DNA of 64,000 nucleotides, taken from assembly GCA_963700865.1 (NCBI GenBank), contig CAVOZC010000023.1:186001-250000 (forward strand), read 5' to 3'. Under the pieces are notes generated by a model. That model saw nothing but the letters and a program-made list of their open reading frames with translations, was not told the origin of the DNA and ran no database searches. This DNA comes from CAVOGJ01 sp963700865. GTDB taxonomy: Bacteria; Planctomycetota; Planctomycetia; Pirellulales; Pirellulaceae. This document shows, piece by piece, positions 17,825 through 27,428 of this stretch (position 1 is the first letter of the stretch; each line of letters starts with the position of its first letter). The position numbers and the translations under genes are program-made.

Positions 17825-19939
17825 ATGACCAGTGATCAGCCCCTGACCGCCGATGCACGAGGGACGATTAGCGAGTGTCCGTCGTCGGAGGAATGGCGGA
17901 GCGCTTTGCGGGGGGAAGTGCCCGAGCCGCACTGGTCGGAATTCGAGAGACACCTTCTGGCTTGTCCGGTTTGTGAGCAGACGGTTGATGCGTTGACAGA
18001 ACCGAGCGACACGGTGGTGCGTGCCCTGTGTCGCCGTCCCTCGACTGCCGACGACGAAGGGGCATTTCGCGCGCTTTACGCGAATTTGATCACCGCGTCG
18101 GCGGGTGCCTTCACACCGTTGGCCCCAGGACCTGACCCCGCGGTCTCGCGCCTGCCACTATCGCTGGGCAACTACGAACTGCTGGCACCGTTGGGGCACG
18201 GCGCTTGCGGTAGCGTCTTCCGCGCTCGCCATGTGCCGCTCGATCGGGAAGTTGCCATCAAGCTGTTACGACCCGATTACGACTTCGATCCGGCCCGGGT
18301 TGATCGCTTTCTCCGTGAGATTCGCGCCGTGGCCCGGCTCGACCATCCGCATCTGGTGCGGGCGACCGACGCGGGGCAGGCGGAAGGCCGGCATTTTCTG
18401 GCCATGGACTACGTGCCTGGCGTGGATTTGTCGACCGTCGTCGCCGACTGTCCGCCACTTCGCCCGGCTGATGCCTGCGAGGTAGTCCGTCAGGCGGCAC
18501 TCGGTTTGGCACATTTGCATGCTTATGGATTCGTCCATCGGGACGTCAAACCATCGAACTTGTTGCTGACCAAGGATGGTCAAGTCAAATTACTCGATCT
18601 CGGTTTGGTACAGTCCGTTCGGCATGCCTCCGACGAGCCACCGCATGACGAGAGGGGCACCGCCGCGGGCAGTGAATCCGCGGGAAGCATCGGTCGGGAT
18701 CAGCCGCCGCCGCTGCCGATGGGAACGCCTGACTATATGCCGCCGGAGCAATGGCAGACGTTCGCTTCAAGTGACGTCCGATCCGACCTCTACAGTCTGG
18801 GTTGCACCCTCTTCAAGTTGTTGACGGGCGAGCCTCCCTTCCGTCCGCTTCCGAATGGCTATGGGGATCGCTGCGAAGCGCATTGTCGCGCTCCGGTGCC
18901 GCGACTGACGGCCCACCGTCAAGACTGTCGTCCCGAACTGCAGGCGATCATCGAACGGTTGCTGGCGAAGGATCCGGCCGAACGGTTCGAGACGGCTCAG
19001 GCTTTGGTGTGGCGTTTGGAGCCCCATTGTCGGCGCGCAAACCTGATGAAACTTGCCGACGACCTGGGACTGACGACGGCCACCGACCGACGGGCAACCG
19101 TCAGGCCGGCAACGAGAATTCAGCGGCGCATCCCGCGTCGCCAGGCGCTGTGGCTGGGAGTGCTGGGATTTGGCGGACTGGCGGCCGGCATCTTCGGACT
19201 GCGGCGTGGACTTGAACCTTCGCCGGAAATCCGGACACATGTCTGGCGGCCCCTGACGCCAGGCGACCCGGCCATTCTGCTCGCGAATCCCCAGGCTTCC
19301 ACCTCCTTCCGCATGGCTGACCGTTCGTTGATCTCGCTTGATGCGTCCGAGCGTTCGCTGGTGAATCTTGGCCAGCCGCTGATCGGCACCTTCCGCATCG
19401 TCACCGAGATTCAACAAGATCCTTGGCGGGGAGAAACCGGCTTTTTCTTTCGCTATCGTGCGCCCGTGGATGACAAGCTGATCGTGAATGGTGACGGCCC
19501 GGTAAGGCTGTACGAGAGTCTCGAGTTGAGGCGGCAAGAGAATCAGGGAGTGCCGCGGTTCCAGTTGGTGTGGAACGCGTACCGCGCGGAATGCTCTCCG
19601 GCGGATAGGAAGTGGCGGACGGTTGACGAAAGGGCCTTGGCCGCTGTTTCTGTCGAACCACCGCCCGCTGCTGCCTGGATGCCGCTCGAGTTGCAATTGG
19701 GCGTGACGGGATTTCCGCGCGTGTTCTGGGGAGGTCGCGAGTATCCGTCCGACCGCTGGTCCGTCACACGCGAGGGGCACCGCGAGGCGGCAGTGGTGGC
19801 GAGTCGCCTGGAAAGTCAATTTCTCGGATATATCGGACTGGTGGCAGGTGAGGGTGTTACACTGTTTCGCGGGTCGAAGCTTGCCTACCTCGATGACGAT
19901 AGAGCCCATATGGGTGGGGGGAGAGGATCCGGTGCTTGA
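17825..19939 (+). CDS. Membrane Ser/Thr protein kinase with N-terminal anti-sigma-type zinc motif
   Basis: The start is set at ATG 17825 (MTSDQPLTADARG); the frame also opens at 17726 but that overlaps the sigma gene. The product has about 704 residues. Near residue 42 lies H-x3-C-x2-C (HLLACPVC), the zinc-binding pattern of ZAS anti-sigma domains. The kinase domain (about 115-380) has LGHGACGSVFRA, VAIKLL, HRDVKPSNLLL, DLG in place of DFG, and GTPDYMPPEQW. One transmembrane helix near 440-460 (ALWLGVLGFGGLAAGIFGL) is followed by ~240 residues outside the membrane. This suggests an external sensor, an internal kinase and sigma binding in one protein. The DUF1559 gene begins 8 bases after its stop. 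Confidence 0.88.
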   Translation: MTSDQPLTADARGTISECPSSEEWRSALRGEVPEPHWSEFERHLLACPVCEQTVDALTEPSDTVVRALCRRPSTADDEGAFRALYANLITASAGAFTPLAPGPDPAVSRLPLSLGNYELLAPLGHGACGSVFRARHVPLDREVAIKLLRPDYDFDPARVDRFLREIRAVARLDHPHLVRATDAGQAEGRHFLAMDYVPGVDLSTVVADCPPLRPADACEVVRQAALGLAHLHAYGFVHRDVKPSNLLLTKDGQVKLLDLGLVQSVRHASDEPPHDERGTAAGSESAGSIGRDQPPPLPMGTPDYMPPEQWQTFASSDVRSDLYSLGCTLFKLLTGEPPFRPLPNGYGDRCEAHCRAPVPRLTAHRQDCRPELQAIIERLLAKDPAERFETAQALVWRLEPHCRRANLMKLADDLGLTTATDRRATVRPATRIQRRIPRRQALWLGVLGFGGLAAGIFGLRRGLEPSPEIRTHVWRPLTPGDPAILLANPQASTSFRMADRSLISLDASERSLVNLGQPLIGTFRIVTEIQQDPWRGETGFFFRYRAPVDDKLIVNGDGPVRLYESLELRRQENQGVPRFQLVWNAYRAECSPADRKWRTVDERALAAVSVEPPPAAAWMPLELQLGVTGFPRVFWGGREYPSDRWSVTREGHREAAVVASRLESQFLGYIGLVAGEGVTLFRGSKLAYLDDDRAHMGGGRGSGA

Positions 19940-19946
19940 TCGAGTC

Positions 19947-20894
19947 ATGAATCGTCGTCGCTGGGCACCGAGAACGCCAGCCTTTACGCTGGTCGAGTTA
20001 CTGATCGTGATTGCGGTGATCGGGCTGCTCGCGGCACTGCTCCTGCCGTCAATTCAGGCCGCCCGCGAAGCCAGTCGTCGCACAACCTGTTTTCATCACT
20101 CGCGTCAATTAGTGCTGGGAGTGATGCAATATGCCGCGGCTCATGATCAAAAGCTGCCGCCTTTGTGGCATACCGCGAGTACCAAGCCATGGGAAAACTT
20201 TTCCTGGCGAGCGACACTCTTACCGTACGTTGAGGAGGCGCCGCTTTACGATCGGCTCGATCTATCCCGGCTCCCGTCGGAAGCGGAGAACGAAACGGCC
20301 ATCCGCCAGTCCGTTAAGATCTATCAGTGTCCTTCCACGCCGGAATCGCCTCGGTCGATCGACCACTTGGGGCGTGGCGTGGCCGCGATCGACTTGACCG
20401 CCGGAGCACATGACTTCGCCGCGATCTTCGAAGTGTGGTCGGCTCAGGGGCGGGGTTATCCCGGTGCGTGGGACAGTCGGCGCAGGCTGCCCTTTGGCAC
20501 GCCGATCGTCGACGCCGAGGTTGGCGTCGCCGCGGCCGAGCGCCGTACACTGCCCGGCCTGCTGCGGAAGATCACGGACGGATTATCAAAGACGGCATTG
20601 CTCTCCGAACAGGCTGGCAAGCCCCAGGGGCTGGGCGCAAGTCTCGAAGCGGCCGACCATTCCCCCACCGAGGGCGCGTGGGCAACGAGCGATATCGGCT
20701 CGTTTCACGGAAATCCGATCAATTTCCACAACTTTTACGATCCCTTCGGGTTTCATGGAGGGGCGGTCATCGCCATGGCGGACGGTTCGGTGTCGTTGTT
20801 GCCTGAGGAAACCCCCACACCCATCATCGTGGCGCTGTTCAGCCGCGAGGGAAGTGAGATCATCTCGTCACAAGACTGGTTGGCGAGACCTTGA
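19947..20894 (+). CDS. DUF1559 pseudopilin-like protein with prepilin N-terminus
   Basis: The chosen start is ATG 19947 (MNRRRWAPRTPAFTLVELL); GTG 19932 is an alternative overlapping the kinase stop. The type IV prepilin/pseudopilin signal is clear: basic residues, then FTLVELLIVIAVIGLLAALL, so it should be processed by prepilin peptidase. The DUF1559 body follows (IQAAREASRRTTC, WRATLLPYVE). The characteristic C-terminal H...DG motif is seen as FHGGAVIAMADGSVSLL. This family is greatly expanded in planctomycetes with unknown role. The product has 315 residues and is co-oriented with the kinase. Confidence 0.85.
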   Translation: MNRRRWAPRTPAFTLVELLIVIAVIGLLAALLLPSIQAAREASRRTTCFHHSRQLVLGVMQYAAAHDQKLPPLWHTASTKPWENFSWRATLLPYVEEAPLYDRLDLSRLPSEAENETAIRQSVKIYQCPSTPESPRSIDHLGRGVAAIDLTAGAHDFAAIFEVWSAQGRGYPGAWDSRRRLPFGTPIVDAEVGVAAAERRTLPGLLRKITDGLSKTALLSEQAGKPQGLGASLEAADHSPTEGAWATSDIGSFHGNPINFHNFYDPFGFHGGAVIAMADGSVSLLPEETPTPIIVALFSREGSEIISSQDWLARP

Positions 20895-20922
20895 AAGGAG
20901 CGTCCATCCCTTGCCCCTCCGG

Positions 20923-22229
20923 ATGTTCACTTACCGCCCGGCAGGCGCCTACGTGCCTTGCTTCGTCTTGCTGGCCGTTTCGGTCGCCCAGGGCTACCAA
21001 TTGGCCCAACGCTGGACGACGACGGCGTCGGGAGTTGCGGGAGGGCAGGGGAGTCCCGTCACGCTCACCTGGGGGTTTGCTCAGGAAGGAACCCCGATTC
21101 CGCAAGTCGGCAGCAGCAATCTGCGGACGTTTCTCGATACCGGCTTTGGAGAAGGAGTAGGCGGGACCGACTTGACGAAGCGGCCTTGGTTCGGGCACTA
21201 CGAAAGGGCCTTTGGCCGTTGGTCGGAACTGAGCGGTGTCACCTTTATCTACGAGCCGCAAGATGATGCCGTCAGCCTTGGCGACTTCCCGGGCCAACTC
21301 GGTGTACGGGCCGATATACGGCTCGCCGGCGCCTATCTGGACGGAGCCGGTGGTGTGTTGGGAGTTGCCGACTTTCCCGCCGACGGGGATCTGGTCCTCG
21401 ATACGGGCGATGGCGACTTCTTCATGAATCCCGAATTCGACTACCGGCGACTGCGAGGGGTGTTGATGCACGAGTTGGGGCATGGGTTGGGGTTGGCCCA
21501 CGTGCAATCGGATGACTCCGCATTTCTCATGGAGCCTTTCTATGACCTCGATATTGAAGGCCCCCAATTGGACGACCTTCGTGGCTTGCATCGAGCTTAT
21601 GGGGACGTGCTGGAGAAAAGTCATGCGGGGGGAGGAAACGATTCCACGGCCCACGCGACCGACCTGGGCTGGCTAGGAAATGACATGAGTCGGACGGTCG
21701 GTGGGGATGCTGGCGACGAAACAGCGATCGACGCAGCGCAAATCGACTTCATCAGCATTGACGACAATTCGGACGTCGATTATTACGCCTTCGATGTGGC
21801 TTCACCGGCGTTGCTGATGGCGACGTTGACTCCACTGGGTGCCCGTTATCGACAAGGCCCCCAAGGTGCGCCGCCGATGCTGGTTGATTCCGCCGCGGTA
21901 AGTAATCTTACTTTGGCGGTGATCGGGAGTGACGGTTTTAGCCTGCTCGACGTGGCGAATCGCGCGCGGCGGGCGGTAGCGAGCAGATCAGCGAGCTATT
22001 TCTGCCAGAGTCAGGACGCTATTATCTGCGCGTGACGGGGACGGCAAATGACGTGCAGCTTTATCGGCTGGACGTGCAAGCGGAACTGTTGCCCGAACCG
22101 AGCGGTATGGCCGTGCTGGGTTGGGCGCTTGGATGGTGGTTGAGAAGTCGTTGTCGGGGCAACAAAGTCGCTGATCGCTCCGCGATCAGGCGGCCTTTGT
22201 CGCTACACCTTCCTGGCTGCCATTCATGA
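20923..22229 (+). CDS. Matrixin-like zinc metalloprotease with PEP-CTERM tail, frame broken once
   Basis: The start is ATG 20923 (signal peptide YVPCFVLLAVSVAQG). The mature part resembles a metzincin: LTWGFAQEGTPIP, ERAFGRWSELSGVTFIYEP, and the zinc site HELGHGLGLAH near residue 182 (HExxHxxGxxH complete), then MEPFYD. A PPC-like beta domain follows. Around 21970 the text moves to another frame (EQISELFLPESGRYYLRVTG), which carries PEP-CTERM (LLPEPSGMAVLGWALGW) and ends at 22229; one base is missing there. The final residues are encoded by a palindromic repeat. It is a paralogue of the intact gene at 39219-40877. It is probably an exported, surface-anchored protease. Confidence 0.8.
22162..22200. 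repeat. REP-like palindrome
   Basis: CTGATCGC (22171-22178) pairs with GCGATCAG (22182-22189) around TCC. An outer pair, ACAAAG (22162-22167) with CTTTGT (22195-22200), also matches. It lies at the end of the matrixin gene, between convergent genes, so it could act as a bidirectional terminator. A degraded copy is at 7534-7575. Confidence 0.6.
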
Positions 22230-22233
22230 ACGA

Positions 22234-23295
22234 CTATCGCGTCCCATCGGCTTCCACTTCCTGCTCAAGCGTCTTTAAGTAAGCCTCGATGTCCCGCGAC
22301 CGATGCCTTTCCACCCCGACCGGCGGCTCAAAAAGGCGGCCTCTTTTCTGGAGCAGTTCCACCGCTCTCCGTTGATACTTCAGCGCCTCTTGCAGATCTC
22401 CCATTTCGCGTTTCAGATGGGCCAGCGTGTCGAGCACGCTCGGATCATCCTTTCCCTGCAAGGCTTCCAGTGCCGCCACGAGCTCGTTCCAATATTCCGG
22501 GTCTTCCATCTTCGCCCGCGATTGCTCGTAAAGGTCCCACACCTCGTTATTGATTGCCTGAGGTGGATTCTGGTTCAAACGCTGCAAGTAGCTCTTCAGC
22601 AGCAGACGCGCCTCGTCGGTCTTCTTCGCCTCCACCGCTTCCAGCAGCAGCGTCTTCAAGGCGCCTGCGCCCGCACGATCACCAGCCGCCGCGAACGGGT
22701 TCAGATTGAGCGCCCCGATACGAACTTCTTGCGAGCCATTCGCAGCGGGGTCGCGCCAGCCGAGCCCTTCCCAGCCCATGATGACTTGCCGCGCTTGCAG
22801 CCCGACGATTTCCTGCTTACTGTCGGTGCGCTTCCGCAATCGGGTTCGTAGCCGCTCGACGCGTTCTTCGATCGCCTTCAACTCGGCCTGTTGTTGATTC
22901 AGGCCCTCCTCAAATTCTTCCGACAGTAGGGCGTTGAGCATGTCTCGCACGCGATCCTTGTCAGCATCGTTCTTCGCATCGTCCCAGAGCGCCTTGAGGG
23001 CACCCAGCTTCGCGGCTTGCGTCCGACCCGCACGTTCACCGAAGAATTCATTTTGACTGCGCCATGTGACGGGCCCTGGAAAGCCGGCCACATCTGCTGC
23101 CCGGCTGCCCTCCCCATCGCCTGTCTGCCAAAGGAACAGGTTTGCCTCGTTGGGCGGAGCGGCGACGGGCGGAGTCGGGGGTGCGGGAGGCGTGGGAGCG
23201 GTGGCCGGCACGGTCGGCCGCAATTGTCCCGCGGCCGCACCGCAGATTAAACCGATGCAAATTCCAAAAAAAACAAATGATGACCTGGTTTTCAT
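22234..23295 (-). CDS. Exported tetratricopeptide-like protein of unknown function
   Basis: The product has 353 residues with a signal peptide (SFVFFGICIGLICGAAAG) and a Pro-rich linker (TAPTPPAPPTPPVAAPP). A mostly helical body follows, including a coiled-coil stretch (QQQAELKAIEERVERLRTRL) and TPR-like helices near the end (LDTLAHLKREMGDLQEALKY). The start overlaps the stop of the upstream kinase by ATGA, so translation is coupled. It is probably an external partner or substrate of that kinase system. The family is not recognised. Confidence 0.75.
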   Translation of the reverse strand: MKTRSSFVFFGICIGLICGAAAGQLRPTVPATAPTPPAPPTPPVAAPPNEANLFLWQTGDGEGSRAADVAGFPGPVTWRSQNEFFGERAGRTQAAKLGALKALWDDAKNDADKDRVRDMLNALLSEEFEEGLNQQQAELKAIEERVERLRTRLRKRTDSKQEIVGLQARQVIMGWEGLGWRDPAANGSQEVRIGALNLNPFAAAGDRAGAGALKTLLLEAVEAKKTDEARLLLKSYLQRLNQNPPQAINNEVWDLYEQSRAKMEDPEYWNELVAALEALQGKDDPSVLDTLAHLKREMGDLQEALKYQRRAVELLQKRGRLFEPPVGVERHRSRDIEAYLKTLEQEVEADGTR

Positions 23296-25002
23296 AGGGA
23301 ACCTTTCGCAGGAGGGTGACGGTCCCCAGCAGGGACCGGTGGCAAGGGGTCGGTTACTTGGGAATCCGACGGGGGCACGGCTCGCTCGGTTTCATCGGTC
23401 TCCGTTTCCAGCAGACCGGGCGTGGCCAGCGATTGTTCCAGTCGCCGCAGCCGTATTTCGATCTCATTCAGCTGTTGCGACCAGTCCGACGGTTCGGGCA
23501 GAGCCGGGAGCGGTCTGATCGTCTCCAGGCCCGCCAATGAGCGATCGATGGCGATCCATTCATCGCGAGCGATGATGAGGCTCTCGGTCGACAGTAGCTC
23601 GGTCGCCGCTGGCTCCCAAACGGGCGGGGCCGCGATGGGTGAACCATCCGGCTCGTCAAGCCGCGAGGCCGCGACGTCCGCCAAGACGGGAACAGGACGA
23701 ACGTTGATCGGGTCCGCGGCAAATCGCCACGCGAAATAGCCCGTGATCAACAAGGCAGCGATCGCCACCGCACCGACGGCGAGCGGACCGATATCCTGTC
23801 CAAAAGGTCGCCTCCCATGCCTGGCGACGCGCGGTTGCCGCGTGCGGATTCTTCCCGCCTGGACGTCGCTGAGCATTGCGCGGAGTGCCTCGGCGACCTC
23901 GCTGGCGGTTCGGTAACGGGCCGCCGGGTCCTTTGCCAACAACCGGTCGACAATTTGCGTCAGCTGTCGCGGAAGTTGCGGTTGGCTATCACGTAGGGTG
24001 CGGTGCGGTTGCTGGCAGATGCGATGCAGCACGGCCATGATCTGCGGCGCGAAAAGGGGGATGGCCGGTGGCCATGAAGTAGATCACGCTGCCCAGACTG
24101 AAGAGGTCGGAACGACCATCGATCGTCTCACCCAGCGCTTGCTCGGGCGACATGTAGTGTGGCGTGCCGGTAATGGCCCCCGAATGGGTCAAGCTGGCGT
24201 CGTCGGCGGTGCGTGCCAGCCCAAAGTCGGAGATGAGGACGCGATCCACCGACTCCTCCAGCAGGACGTTGCCCGGCTTGACATCCCGATGCACCAGCCC
24301 CTGATCGTGCGCCGCCTGCAGGCCGGCCGCCATCTGTGACGCGATCCGCAAAATGTCCTCGACCGGCAAAGGGCCCCTGCGATCGACTCGCTCCTGCAGC
24401 GACGGACCCGGAATGTACTGCATGACGAAGTAACAGGCGTCGTCCTGCGACACCACGTCATAGATAGGAACCACATGGTCGTGAACGATGGCGGCCGATG
24501 CCTGGGCTTCGCGGGCAAACCGCTGCCGAGCGGCCCCGCTGCTCATTAAGTGCGGTGCGAGCGCCTTGATGGCGACGACGCGGTTGAGTTCGGAATCGTA
24601 GGCCTTGAAGACAACACCAAATCCACCTTTGCCGATCAAGCGCTCGATGTCGTACCTACCCAAGCGACCGAGCAACTCCGGGTGGCGTGGAGGCTGGAGA
24701 AAGTCGAGTCGCACGGCGTCGCATCGAATCGGGTCATCCTCATTCACAAGGGACTCACCCACGACGACAATTTGCGAGGAAGTCGCGAAGTGCCCGCCGC
24801 GTTCCACTGACGTAGTTTCGTGCCGCGCGACTTCGACCCATTCGGCGAGCCAGGCCCCCTGGCCGGATAAGGAGGCCAGTTTCTCCTGGCACACCGGGCA
24901 ATGCTCGAGATGCCGAAGCGTATCCGGATCGCCCAGCGACGTGTCGTCATCGCGAATGAGGGACAGTAATTCCATCTCGCTACAGTGGTGGATGCTATTC
25001 AT
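23292..25002 (-). CDS. Membrane Ser/Thr protein kinase with N-terminal anti-sigma-type zinc motif, frame broken once
   Basis: The start is ATG at 25002 (MNSIHHCSEMELLSLI), overlapping the sigma gene's stop by eight bases. H-x3-C-x2-C is present at residues 31-38 (HLEHCPVC). The kinase domain shows IGKGGFGVVFKAYD, VAIKAL, HRDVKPGNVLL, DFGLAR and GTPHYMSPEQA. Near 24045 the frame breaks after GHPPFRA; the next frame gives QIMAVLHRICQQ and VDRLLAKDPAARY, completing the kinase C-lobe. A single missing base (GCC-CCG read as GCCG) explains it. A transmembrane helix (AVGAVAIAALLITGYFAW) and an external ~150-residue tail follow. Repaired length is about 570 residues. Confidence 0.85.
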
Positions 25003-25588
25003 CGCTTTGCTCAAAAAGGGCGACTTGCGCTTGCAAACGGCTGATGACTCGGCTGCGAGCCACATAGACGGCCGACCGGGGGATGCCGAGGTCGGTAGCG
25101 ACTTGTGCGGGGCTTCTGCCTTCCACGGCTGTCTGCCAGAAGGCGGACCAGGTCGTGGGCTGGACTTGATCCCGCACCCGTTGGCTGGCCCAGCGGAAGA
25201 CCTCGCGGCGGTACTCGCTGGCGATTTGATCTTGCCCGGCGGCGTCCGGTTGGCGGTCGGCGATGTTCCGCCAGGCGATCGAGTCGCAGTCGGATTCGCA
25301 ACGCCGCCGCTTGATGTGTGTGAGCAGTTGATTCCTGGCGATGCGAAAGAGCCAGGTGCGAAAGCGGGCCTGCTCCGGATCCGGCTGCCAGCGGCGAATC
25401 GCCTTGGTGATGCCGAGGAACACTTCCTGGACCAGCTCGCGGGCATCCGAATCCTGCAAGCCGGCCCGACGCCCGAAGCGATAGACGAAGGGTTCATAGA
25501 TATCCACGAATTCCCGCCAAGCCTCCGTATCGGCGCCGCCGGGTAGCCGCAATATCAGGCTCACGCGGGTTTCAGGGATACCGTTCAT
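24995..25588 (-). CDS. ECF-type RNA polymerase sigma factor
   Basis: This intact 197-residue ECF sigma factor shows region 2 as AWREFVDIYEPFVYRFGRR, DARELVQEVFLGITKAIRRW and FRTWLFRIARNQLLTHIKRR. Region 4 is SPAQVATDLGIPRSAVYVAR followed by SRVISRLQAQV. The following kinase gene starts inside its last codons, so the two proteins are translationally coupled at similar level. That fits a sigma/anti-sigma-like pair. The TatC stop lies 229 bases upstream, where its promoter should be. Confidence 0.9.
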   Translation of the reverse strand: MNGIPETRVSLILRLPGGADTEAWREFVDIYEPFVYRFGRRAGLQDSDARELVQEVFLGITKAIRRWQPDPEQARFRTWLFRIARNQLLTHIKRRRCESDCDSIAWRNIADRQPDAAGQDQIASEYRREVFRWASQRVRDQVQPTTWSAFWQTAVEGRSPAQVATDLGIPRSAVYVARSRVISRLQAQVALFEQSDE

Positions 25589-25817
25589 CTGGATTTCCGG
25601 GCGTCAATCGTGGCTGTTCTGAGTGTATACTCTGCCCGCCGCCACGGATCTTGCACGCCGAGTCCCAATCCGTGGCCATTTTTCAAAACTTCTTCATCCG
25701 CTGCTGGAATTGGGGGACAGGTGGCTCGCCTGTTCTGGGGATCAGGGAGATAAGAGCGGGGACTGAGCATAGGCCGTCGTGAAACGGTGGAAGCCTTTTC
25801 CACGCAATCAACACGCC

Positions 25818-27227
25818 CTAACCTTGTGGGTCGTAGCCAACCCCAACGGGGCTCTGTTGACGCGGCATCCACCTGCACAGCAAGATGCCGATGAAATACA
25901 GCAGGGTCAGCGGAATGCCCATCAACAGCATGCTCATGGGGTCCGAGGGTGTCAGGAACATCGAAATCGTGAAGATGATCAGAATCGCGATCCGCCAGCG
26001 ACTGAGGTACGAATCGATGGTAAAGACGCCGATGCGCTCCAGCAGCAGCATGATGAGTGGCAACTGGAAGCTCAATCCGAAACCAAGCGGCAGGAAAAGG
26101 ACGAAGCTGACCCACTCACTGATCCGCGGAGCGGCCTCGATCTTCATCAGCGTATTGAACGCGAAGAGGAAGTCGAGCACCGGATCAAAGACAAAGAAAA
26201 AAGCGAGCGAGGCGCCGAGGAAAAACAGCCCCAGACTGAAGGGTAAAAACGTATACACTTGCTTGCGTTCGGTCGGATACAGCCCGGCGGCCACAAAGTT
26301 CCAGATGTGATAGAAGACCCAGGGGCTCGCGATCAGCAAGCCGAGGATGAGGGCGGCCTTGATCAAGATTAAGAACGGCTCCTGAGCGTTCAGCGCCTGC
26401 ACGCTGACGTCGACCGGTTTCCAAATCCGCACGTCGACCACACGCGGCCGAGGGGCCAGGACCGGCAAGTCGAGGGCCGCGGATACCAGCCAGCGATTCA
26501 AGCGGATTCGATCTTGTGGCGAGTCCGTCTTCGCGACCTCCGCGCGAAGTTCCGCCACGGCACGTCGGGGTCCCTCCAAGGGAAAGAGCGACTTCAGATT
26601 GGCAAGCTCCTCCAGTTGGTTCAGTTGGGGGTCGGCGAGCAGACGTTCCAGGATGGCCAGCAGTTCGTCGCGCTGGCTCGGCGTGGCCGCTTGCATGTTC
26701 GCGAGGGCCTGCAGCTTGGCTTGATCTTCGGCCGATAGCTGATGCCAGACCGCCTTGGCAGGCGCATTCAGCCATGCGGTGGCGTTCGTGGTGAATTGCT
26801 GTGCGATGGGGACCACGTCGGTCACCTCGATGTCGGCGGGCAGCGGTCGAGCCATCAAGGCTTCCCAGCTCGCATCGTCCCGGATTTCCCCCGCGGTCAG
26901 TTCGCGGACGATCTGAGAGAGGTCCAACTGGACGGTGGAGGGAATCAGCTTCCGCTCGTCGAGCAGTGCCCATTCCTCCGGCGTCAGCCCCGCCGCCTCG
27001 GTCGTCGTCATCTTGTCGGTGGCTTGCGCGAGATAGACGCGCGAGAGTGCTCGTTTGAGTGGCGAAGTCACCAACCGGACCGCGTCATCGGCGAAGGGAA
27101 GTGCGATCAGGAATCCGACGATCAGCCCAATCAACGACCGTCCCAGGGCGCCTCGCAGTTCTTCGAGGTGCTCGCCAAACGTCATGGTCGAGTTTTCGAA
27201 CAGGTCGTCGCGTTGCTTCTGGTTCAT
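25818..27227 (-). CDS. tatC: Sec-independent protein translocase TatC with a large periplasmic insertion
   Basis: TatC is the receptor for twin-arginine signal peptides in the inner membrane. The N-terminus has the signature TFGEHLEELR and first helix (SLIGLIVGFLIALPF). The later helices are all present, including GLYPTERKQVYTFLPFSLG, EWVSFVLFLPLGFGLSFQLP and FLTPSDPMSMLLMGIPLTLL. At 469 residues it is nearly twice the usual ~250-260. The excess is about 230 residues between helix 1 and helix 2 (roughly 55-285), rich in helical Ala/Leu/Glu segments (EELANLKSLFPLEGPRRAV). The insert falls in the first periplasmic loop. The start could also be the internal ATG at MTFGEHL. No tatA or tatB is adjacent. 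Confidence 0.9.
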   Translation of the reverse strand: MNQKQRDDLFENSTMTFGEHLEELRGALGRSLIGLIVGFLIALPFADDAVRLVTSPLKRALSRVYLAQATDKMTTTEAAGLTPEEWALLDERKLIPSTVQLDLSQIVRELTAGEIRDDASWEALMARPLPADIEVTDVVPIAQQFTTNATAWLNAPAKAVWHQLSAEDQAKLQALANMQAATPSQRDELLAILERLLADPQLNQLEELANLKSLFPLEGPRRAVAELRAEVAKTDSPQDRIRLNRWLVSAALDLPVLAPRPRVVDVRIWKPVDVSVQALNAQEPFLILIKAALILGLLIASPWVFYHIWNFVAAGLYPTERKQVYTFLPFSLGLFFLGASLAFFFVFDPVLDFLFAFNTLMKIEAAPRISEWVSFVLFLPLGFGLSFQLPLIMLLLERIGVFTIDSYLSRWRIAILIIFTISMFLTPSDPMSMLLMGIPLTLLYFIGILLCRWMPRQQSPVGVGYDPQG

Positions 27228-27428
27228 GAATTTGCCAGATTAGCACAGCTACTTCCACTCGACAATTCGGCGGGTGTTCCCGGGGACCAGGTTGCGATAT
27301 TCTGGAGGCTGGGCATGGCCGCAGGTCGCGGCCACACCCGCCCCGACCCGCTCGCGGGCAGCGACCGCTGCGGAGCAAGCTGGCCGTCTTGTCGTTCACG
27401 CGAGCTTCGCTGACCTCCTGAAAGCACC

